Origin: Candidatus Acidiferrum typicum
GTDB lineage: Bacteria > Acidobacteriota > Terriglobia > Acidiferrales > UBA7541
DNA length: 38,886 nt
Direction: 5' to 3'
NCBI GenBank assembly: GCA_002478115.1
Contig: DLMH01000119.1
Location: 1 to 38,886, forward strand
Made by a program: the position numbers and the translations under genes. The notes beneath the pieces were generated by a model. The model was not told the DNA's origin. It worked only from the letters and a program-made list of their open reading frames with translations, and made no database searches. Each line of letters starts with the position of its first letter. Position 1 is the stretch's first letter. Shown piece after piece: positions 33,434-38,886 of this stretch.

Positions 33434-34579
33434 CTACTTGCGGGAGAACCTCTCGAAGTCCGCCATCTGCGAAGCCATTTCCTCGCGCGCCGCGTCGGAG
33501 GCCGAGCGGATGCCCTGGATGCGCAGCTTGAATTCGTCGGGGTTGGATGCGCGTATCAGCGCTTCGTCCAGCGTGATGAGTTCCTTGCTATAAAGCTCGA
33601 ACAGCGACTGGTCAAACGTCTGCATGCCGTATTGCGAAGTGCCCGCGGCGATGGCGTCGTGGATGAGCCGCGTCTTATCCGCATTGATGACGCAATCCCG
33701 GATGTACGCGGTGGCAATCATGACTTCCACTGCCGGCACGCGGCCCTTGTCGTCCGCGCGGCGCACCAGGCGCTGCGAAATCACGGCCTTTAACGTTGCG
33801 GCCATCTGCAAGCGAATCTGTTTCTGTTCCGGCGGCGGGAAGACCGCGATAATACGCTGAATCGTTTCCGTCGCATCCAAAGTGTGCAACGTCGAGAAAA
33901 CCAGGTGGCCGGTTTCCGCGGCCAGCAGCGCCGTCGAGATCGTTTCCAGGTCGCGCATTTCGCCGACCAGAATCACGTCGGGGTCCTGGCGCAACCCGGC
34001 GCGCAATGCCGTGGAAAAGTTCGCCGTATCCACTTCCACTTCGCGCTGGTTGATGAAGCTGCGCTTGTCGCGGTGCAGGAACTCGATGGGGTCTTCAATC
34101 GTGATGATGTGATCGGAGCGGTTCGCGTTGATCCGGTCAATCATCGCCGCCAGCGTTGTGGACTTGCCGGAACCCGTCGTGCCGGTCACCAGCACCAGCC
34201 CGCGCTGCTCTTCGCATATCTTGGAAACGACTGATGGGAGATTCAGCTCTTCCACGGTACGAATTTTGGTGGGGATGACGCGCAAGACCATGCCAACGTT
34301 TCCGCGCTGCTGGAACACGTTCACACGGAATCTGCCCAGGCCCGCCACGCCGTACGCCATGTCCAACTCGGCCGTTTCCTTGAACTTCTGTTTTTGCCGG
34401 TTGGTCATCATGCTGAACGCCATCGAGAGCATCTCTTCCGGCGTCACGCGCGGCACGTCCGTCAGCGGGGTCAATAGGCCGTCCACGCGTAAATAAGGAT
34501 GGTTGCCGACCTTCAAGTGCAAGTCGGAGGCTTTGTTCTCCACCGCGCGGCGAAGCAGATCGTCAATACTCAGAGCCAT
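33434..34579 (-). CDS. pilT: PilT-type pilus-retraction ATPase
   Basis: Cytoplasmic hexameric ATPase that disassembles type IV pili. The 381 residues have the N-terminal PAS-like domain (VENKASDLHLKVGNHPYLRVDG), Walker A GTTGSGKST (133-141), the Asp box TIEDPIEF, the Walker B region LRQDPDVILVGEMRD and the His box STLHTLDA. The PilT hallmark region near AGLRQDPD is present. The ATG at 34579 begins MALSIDDLLRRAVE, the usual family start; an in-frame ATG at 34624 adds 15 hydrophobic-basic residues. No other pilus gene lies in the window. Confidence 0.95.
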   Translation of the reverse strand: MALSIDDLLRRAVENKASDLHLKVGNHPYLRVDGLLTPLTDVPRVTPEEMLSMAFSMMTNRQKQKFKETAELDMAYGVAGLGRFRVNVFQQRGNVGMVLRVIPTKIRTVEELNLPSVVSKICEEQRGLVLVTGTTGSGKSTTLAAMIDRINANRSDHIITIEDPIEFLHRDKRSFINQREVEVDTANFSTALRAGLRQDPDVILVGEMRDLETISTALLAAETGHLVFSTLHTLDATETIQRIIAVFPPPEQKQIRLQMAATLKAVISQRLVRRADDKGRVPAVEVMIATAYIRDCVINADKTRLIHDAIAAGTSQYGMQTFDQSLFELYSKELITLDEALIRASNPDEFKLRIQGIRSASDAAREEMASQMADFERFSRK

Positions 34580-34894
34580 AAGCAGACACCCCGCAAGAAC
34601 GCGCTTCCTGATCGAACGTAGCACCCGCCGCGCATGCCAACAAGGCAGCCGGGAAAGGGAGTTGCGCTCTAGTTACCTGAGCCTCCGGACAGGCAAAATT
34701 CCCCGTAGGGGCGCAGGACTCTTTACGCTGCTTGCCCAGAGCCTCGAAGGGAGTTGCGAAGGGCTGCGCCCCAAACGCTCAGACCTCAACCCTTGGGGGC
34801 TCCGATCATCATCAAACTCTCACTGGATTAGCCTGCTCAGAAATGCAGTGAAAAAACCCTATTCGACGATTCTCAAAAACGCGCGCACTCGAAC
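34580..34894. other. Intergenic stretch with direct and inverted repeats
   Basis: No gene is seen. A 12-base direct repeat AAGGGAGTTGCG occurs at 34655-34666 and 34747-34758. A 9-bp inverted repeat GGGGCGCAG (34708-34716) / CTGCGCCCC (34764-34772) spans the second copy. The stretch contains the pilT promoter reading leftward and the end region of the aquaporin gene. No hairpin with a T-tract was found. Confidence 0.4.
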
Positions 34895-35587
34895 CTACCT
34901 CTCCGTCTTCCGGAGGAACAGCGTATCGTACAACAACCCGGCCACGAATCCCCCGCCCAAAGGCCCCACCCAATATATTCCCTGATTCAGCCAGTGGTGC
35001 GAAGCCAGCGCCGGCCCGAATGCCCTGGCGGGGTTTAATGCTCCGCCCGTAAACGGCCCGGCAACCAGAATCCCCAGCGTAATCGTCAGGCCGATGCCAA
35101 ATCCCCCGATCGCGCGGAACGCCCCACGCTCGTCTACCGCCGTCGCAAAAACCACCAGCACCAGGAAGAATGTCGTCACCGCTTCCAGCGCCAGGGCGCT
35201 CCAGGTCGGGAAATCACGCATCAGTTCCGGCGTGCCAAGCGCCACATTGCGCCAGGTTTCATCAGGGATGATCACCTTCAACAGAAACGCCGCAGCTACG
35301 GCTCCCAGCAGTTGCGCTCCCCAATACGCCAGCGTATCCAGCGTGGAAAGCCGCTTGGTCACCCAAAACCCAATCGTTATCGCGGGATTGAAGTGCCCTC
35401 CGGAAATATGTCCGAGCGCCGAAACCATGATGGCCATCGCCAGGCCCTGCACCAGCGCAATCGCCGGCAATCCCAGCCCGCCTGTGCTTCGCAAGTGCCA
35501 ATCGACGCACACGGCGCCGGCGCCGAAAAAGATCAGCGCAAACGTTCCAAGAAATTCCGCAGTCAGTTTTTGTGTGAGGTTGTACAT
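34895..35587 (-). CDS. Aquaporin / major intrinsic protein
   Basis: A membrane channel for water or small neutral solutes. The 230 residues form six hydrophobic helices in two repeats, each with an NPA loop: HFNPAIT (67-69) and ALNPARA (185-187) with the selectivity-filter arginine at 188. The ATG at 35587 follows GGAGG at a seven-base distance and begins MYNLTQKLTAEFLGTF, a typical start. A second ATG at 35620 would add a short unrelated leader. The second half (TFFLVLVVFATAVDERG) resembles water-type channels more than glycerol facilitators, but selectivity cannot be fixed. Confidence 0.93.
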   Translation of the reverse strand: MYNLTQKLTAEFLGTFALIFFGAGAVCVDWHLRSTGGLGLPAIALVQGLAMAIMVSALGHISGGHFNPAITIGFWVTKRLSTLDTLAYWGAQLLGAVAAAFLLKVIIPDETWRNVALGTPELMRDFPTWSALALEAVTTFFLVLVVFATAVDERGAFRAIGGFGIGLTITLGILVAGPFTGGALNPARAFGPALASHHWLNQGIYWVGPLGGGFVAGLLYDTLFLRKTER

Positions 35588-35754
35588 CGCACGCCCTCCG
35601 GAGCACAGCCTTGAGTACAACGCGATGCCAACGATTCTAGCCGGAAAGCGCAGCCCGCGCCAGAAAGGATGAAGCGAATTAGTTTACGAGATTTTGGTAG
35701 GGGGCAGCACGGCTGCACCCCATCTTGGCAAGATCTCAATACTTTGCAGAATTC

Positions 35755-36699
35755 TTACCGCGTAGCCACCACCGGCGCATTCACCGGCGTCAGCCAGTTG
35801 TGCCGGTCCGCTTTCCTTCCGCTGGTCAGCGCGAAGAACTCCTCTTGGATGCGCAGCGTGACCGGACCCGCCACCCCTTTGCCGATGGTGATGCGGTCAA
35901 TCGAACGCAGCGGCGTGACTTCTGCGGCCGTTCCGACGAAGAAGACTTCCTCGGCGAGGTACAGCATCTCGCGCGGGATGTTCGCTTCCTTCACCGGAAT
36001 ATTCAAGTCCGCGGCGAGCTTAATGATGGAATCGCGCGTGATTCCGGGCAGAATGCTTGCGGCCACGGGCGGCGTTAGCAGCGTTCCGTCCAGCACCAGG
36101 AAAATGTTCATGCCGGAACCTTCGCTGACGTGCCCGCTGGCGTCCAGCGCGATGCCTTCGGCAAAGCCATTGATTTCGGCTTCCATGTGAATGAGCTGGG
36201 AGTTCATGTAATTGCACGCCGCCTTGGACATGGCCGGCAGCGTATTGGGCGCCATGCGCGTCCAGGAGCTGACGCAGACATCCACACCCTTGGCCAGCGC
36301 TTCGGCACCCAGATAAGCGCCCCAGCGCCAGCACGCCATGTACACCTCGACGACCGAGTGCAGCGGGTTCACACCCACTTCGCCGTAACCCCGCAGCACG
36401 ATGGGCCGCACGTAGCAAGCATCGAGCTTGTTGAGGCGCACCAGTTCGATGGCGACGCTAGAAAGTTCCTCGGCGGTGTAAGGAAACTCCATGCGGTAAA
36501 TCTTCGCGGAGTTAATCAGCCGCTGCATGTGTTCGTGCAGGCGGAACAGCGCAGGGCCTTGTTTTGTGTCGTAGCAGCGCAGGCCGTCAAAGACGGCAGA
36601 GCCATAGCTGACAACGTGGGAAAGGACGTGAATCTTCGCGTCGTCCCAGTTGATCCATTTTCCGTTGTGCCAGATTTTGTCGGTCTTCTGCACCGGCAT
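35755..36699 (-). CDS. ilvE: Branched-chain amino-acid aminotransferase
   Basis: A PLP fold-type IV enzyme that makes the last step of valine, leucine and isoleucine synthesis. The 314 residues align along their length with E. coli IlvE: WGAYLGAEALAKGVDVCVSSW, then MSKAACNYMNSQ with the cofactor lysine Lys159, EGIALDASGHVSEGSGMN, LPGITRDSIIKLA and EVFFVGTAAEVTPLRSID. The ATG at 36699 is preceded by GGGAGG at a good distance. No other ilv or leu gene is near, so it is an isolated housekeeping gene. Confidence 0.95.
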   Translation of the reverse strand: MPVQKTDKIWHNGKWINWDDAKIHVLSHVVSYGSAVFDGLRCYDTKQGPALFRLHEHMQRLINSAKIYRMEFPYTAEELSSVAIELVRLNKLDACYVRPIVLRGYGEVGVNPLHSVVEVYMACWRWGAYLGAEALAKGVDVCVSSWTRMAPNTLPAMSKAACNYMNSQLIHMEAEINGFAEGIALDASGHVSEGSGMNIFLVLDGTLLTPPVAASILPGITRDSIIKLAADLNIPVKEANIPREMLYLAEEVFFVGTAAEVTPLRSIDRITIGKGVAGPVTLRIQEEFFALTSGRKADRHNWLTPVNAPVVATR

Positions 36700-36851
36700 G
36701 GTTTGCCTCCCTGGCTGAATCGATTTCAGCAGTTCGCAAGTTCAGAATATGCCACGGGTGCGGGAGCGTCAATGAAAACGCCCTGCTATAAACGAAAATT
36801 CGCAACCATTTTGGCGTGCTCTTTTTTCGCGTTGCGGCCAAATTGGCGGAG

Positions 36852-37742
36852 TTAGCGATTATCGGCCGGGGGCGCGTTTTCCGTCGGCCTGCCTTCCATC
36901 ATGTAGGCCGCGGTCGCGAGAAGCTTCCCGTTGTGATTTTCCCAAATGCCCAGGAGAACGAAGGGCAGAATCGTGGCCACCGCCCAGAGCTTGGCGTTGC
37001 GCGGTAGCTTGGCTTCCGGCTCCCAACGGAAAAGCTGCGAAGAGATGAAGGCGGCCAAAACCGCCCACGCGAGCAGAGAGACCACCACGGTGCCGAGAGA
37101 ATACAAGTGAGCATCGGCTAGCATCGCCCGCTGCAAGCCATAGACGAAATAGGTTGCAGGCAGGAAGAGCCCTACGCGCTGAACCATGTGCGGGAGCACA
37201 GCCAGTGGGACTGTCGCTCCAGAGAGAAAGATCAGGGCGAACCAGAGAAGTTGGTTGATGATCTGCGTTTCCTGCGCGGTGTTGGTCACGCTGGCGACAA
37301 CCAGGCCCATGGCTCCAAATGCGGTGATCCCTAGAATCACAAGTGCAAATACGCTGATCAGGTTGCCGAACGTGGTGACGTGATAGATGAATCGTGCGAG
37401 CAACAGCTCCAGGATTACCGTCGGCAGGATGAGCACATAGTTCGCCAGAATGCTGGACATAATCATGCTTGACGCAGCAATGGGCGCAAGTCGAAACCGG
37501 CGCAGGATTCCCTGTTCGCGCCAAGTGACCAACTGCATGCTGAGTCCCCAGAATGTCCCCATCACCGTAAAGGACAAGATCGCGCCCATCCAGTACCTGA
37601 CAGCCCCCGGCTTGCCTTTGGCAAGGACTCCGGTGTAAAGAAAGAAAATCGCCATCGGCATGACCAGGCTGAAAAAGAGAAATGTTTTATTTCGCAGGGT
37701 GATGCGAATGCGCATTGCCGCAAGCGTGAGTATCGTTTTCAA
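36852..37742 (-). CDS. ABC-2-type exporter permease
   Basis: Membrane subunit of a two-gene exporter. About six hydrophobic segments follow a short basic N-terminus (MRIRITLRNKTFLFFSLVMPMAIFFLY), with FRLAPIAASSMIMS and the conserved SGATVPLAVLP before the last helices, as in ABC-2 permeases. I chose a TTG at 37742: it overlaps the stop codon of the ATPase gene as TTGA and has GGAGG eight bases before. A longer frame reaching 37880 is a shadow inside the ATPase gene. The last hydrophobic segment (LWAVATILPFVLLGIW) lies after a polar stretch. The substrate cannot be told. Confidence 0.9.
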   Translation of the reverse strand: MKTILTLAAMRIRITLRNKTFLFFSLVMPMAIFFLYTGVLAKGKPGAVRYWMGAILSFTVMGTFWGLSMQLVTWREQGILRRFRLAPIAASSMIMSSILANYVLILPTVILELLLARFIYHVTTFGNLISVFALVILGITAFGAMGLVVASVTNTAQETQIINQLLWFALIFLSGATVPLAVLPHMVQRVGLFLPATYFVYGLQRAMLADAHLYSLGTVVVSLLAWAVLAAFISSQLFRWEPEAKLPRNAKLWAVATILPFVLLGIWENHNGKLLATAAYMMEGRPTENAPPADNR

Positions 37743-38659
37743 TCTCGCAGCCTCCTTCCGGTCAGCTCGATGAACACGTCTTCCAGCGAGGGCGTGGCAA
37801 TTTCCAGGCTCACCAGTTCGTTGCCCTGCGCTTCCAGATATTTCACCAGCGCCACGATGGCCGGAGCGGTCCGCTGACAATGGAGCACGTAGGCACCGTC
37901 CACTTCCAGCGCGTCGGCAACTCCCTCGAGTTGCTTCAGTGCTTCCTTCGCCGCGGGTTTGGCCAGCCGCACCTCCAAGCGCGTCGTGTCACCGGAGCGC
38001 TGCTTCAATTCCCGCGGCGTGCCCGAAGCAATCAACTTGCCATGGTCAATGATGGCCACGCGGTCGCACAGCTTCTCCGCCTCTTCAATGTAGTGCGTGG
38101 TCAGGACGATGGTCTTCTTTTCGCGCTTCAGCTCTTCGATGATCCCGTAAATCTCGCGACGCACCTGCGGGTCCAATCCCGCTGTCGGCTCATCCAGAAA
38201 CAGCACTCGCGGATCGTTCACCAGCGCCATCGCCAGCGCCAGCCTCTGTTTTTGCCCGCCGGAAAGCTGGTTGTAAAACGAATGCCGCTTCTCTTCGAGC
38301 CCAAACCTCTTCAGCAAATCATCGGGATTCCGCGTGCGTTTGTAGAAGCTGGCAAACAGCCGGATCGCCTCGCTCACGCGCAGTTTGTCGGGAAGGGAAG
38401 TAGCCTGCAGCACTGCGCCAATCTCATTCTTCAATTCGTTGGGATTCTTTTGTGGATCTAGCCCGCAAACCGTGGCCCGCCCGCCGTCGGCCACGCGCAA
38501 ACCCTCCAGCACTTCGATGGTGCTGGTCTTTCCGGCGCCGTTCGGGCCCAGCAGGCCAAACACTTCGCCCTCTTCCACGCTGAAGCTGACGCCGCGCACG
38601 GCTTCCACTTCGCCGTAGCGTTTCACAAGATTTTCGACCTGCAGAACGGGGTTCGCCAT
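37739..38659 (-). CDS. ABC-2-type exporter ATP-binding protein
   Basis: ATPase for the adjoining permease. It has Walker A GPNGAGKTS (38-46), signature LSGGQ (132-136), Walker B VLFLDEP (152-158) and the switch histidine in LTTHYIEEAEKL. A C-terminal domain of about 90 residues (from TTRLEVRLAK) ends with SLEIATPSLEDVFIELTGRRLRD, the family-typical tail of drug/lipid exporters (CcmA/DrrA type). The ATG at 38659 has GAGGA eight bases upstream. Permease translation starts inside its stop codon, so the pair is coupled. Confidence 0.95.
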   Translation of the reverse strand: MANPVLQVENLVKRYGEVEAVRGVSFSVEEGEVFGLLGPNGAGKTSTIEVLEGLRVADGGRATVCGLDPQKNPNELKNEIGAVLQATSLPDKLRVSEAIRLFASFYKRTRNPDDLLKRFGLEEKRHSFYNQLSGGQKQRLALAMALVNDPRVLFLDEPTAGLDPQVRREIYGIIEELKREKKTIVLTTHYIEEAEKLCDRVAIIDHGKLIASGTPRELKQRSGDTTRLEVRLAKPAAKEALKQLEGVADALEVDGAYVLHCQRTAPAIVALVKYLEAQGNELVSLEIATPSLEDVFIELTGRRLRD

Positions 38660-38697
38660 GGTTAAGAATCCTCTATGGTACCCCAGGTTGGCAGGGC

Positions 38698-38732
38698 AGT
38701 TCTAAGTTATAAGTTGCCAGTTTTAAGTTTAA
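38698..38732. repeat. AAGTT-rich imperfect repeat, also seen at the left edge
   Basis: The stretch contains several AGTT/TAAGTT units, including TTGCCAGTTTTAAGTTT. A similar run, TTACCAGTTGTAAGTTT, lies at 27-43 (15 of 17 bases identical). It looks like a dispersed intergenic repeat of the genome. Confidence 0.4.
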
Positions 38733-38774
38733 GAAAATATTGAGGAAAAGGAGAAGAGGTGCAGAGTTCAAGAA

Positions 38775-38797
38775 TGTCGGCGCGCCGACAATATAAT
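38775..38797 (+). promoter_or_regulatory. 16-bp palindrome abutting a consensus -10 box
   Basis: TGTCGGCGCGCCGACA (38775-38790) is a perfect 16-base palindrome and TATAAT (38792-38797) a perfect -10 box. The weak -35 candidate TTCAAG lies just before the palindrome, so the palindrome would occupy the promoter spacer, a typical repressor-operator position. The surrounding 38790-38820 is very AT-rich, unlike the palindrome. Confidence 0.5.
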
Positions 38798-38820
38798 TAA
38801 TCATATAGTATATAGTTAAC

Positions 38821-38886
38821 ATGGCGGAAGAAAACAAAAGAGTTATGGGAGAACGCATTTTGCGGTGTGCGGTCGGGTGGATTCCT
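38821..38886 (+). CDS. Possible start of a gene running off the window
   Basis: An open frame of 22 codons begins with the ATG at 38821, 23 bases after the TATAAT box, and continues to the window edge. Residues ERILRCAV weakly recall the first helix of TetR-type regulators, but this is too short to name. No ribosome-binding site is visible before the ATG, so a different start or no gene at all is possible. Confidence 0.25.
   Translation, partial: MAEENKRVMGERILRCAVGWIP

Noticed and set aside
1..38886. CRISPR arrays, insertion sequences, rRNA genes
   Set aside because: No regular spaced repeats, no transposase-like frames and no rRNA-like conserved segments were seen.

Overview
The window (about 58-60% GC by eye) looks like a piece of an Acidobacteriota chromosome, probably a Terriglobia/Koribacter-like soil lineage. 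The reasons are the mix of pgm-glgP, an Mla-type lipid transporter coupled to anti-sigma-like genes, an RND pump, PilT, a DUF6599-like protein and an archaemetzincin. That taxonomic call is inference from gene content and style; there is no rRNA to anchor it.

Layout, left to right. 1-2310: gene-poor, with a small two-helix membrane protein, a PEBP/YbhB-like protein and the 3' half of a tRNA-Thr(CGT) without its 5' half, which looks like an integration scar. 2395-6907: divergent phosphoglucomutase and glycogen phosphorylase. 7126-11301: an operon of a RsbW-like kinase, a STAS protein, MlaE, MlaF, MlaD and a lipoprotein. 11547-12749: a DegT-family aminotransferase. 13120-19807: the most unusual locus. 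It has a sigma-54-type promoter, a membrane-anchored GcvH-like protein without the lipoyl lysine, a four-cluster ferredoxin, an NrfD/HybB-like quinone-module subunit, a histidine kinase with a periplasmic CX4CH motif, an NtrC-type sigma-54 activator and a translationally coupled archaemetzincin. 19853-25441 (minus): RND permease, its adaptor and a DUF6599-like protein. 25470-31380 (minus): AMIN/amidase_3 cell-wall amidase, lytic transglycosylase and alanyl-tRNA synthetase. 31682-38659: a hypothetical protein, RecX, a 7Fe ferredoxin behind a consensus-perfect sigma-54 promoter, PilT, aquaporin, branched-chain aminotransferase and an ABC-2 exporter pair.

How the genes may work together. The locus at 13120-19807 reads as a self-regulated redox module: a membrane kinase with a possible haem sensor and its sigma-54 activator sit in the same run of genes as an orphan FeS/NrfD electron-transfer unit that has no catalytic partner here. 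In the Mla operon a STAS protein occupies the place of MlaB but comes with its own RsbW-like kinase, suggesting partner-switch control of lipid transport. The remaining genes are mostly housekeeping: carbon storage, cell wall, translation, efflux, motility and amino-acid metabolism.
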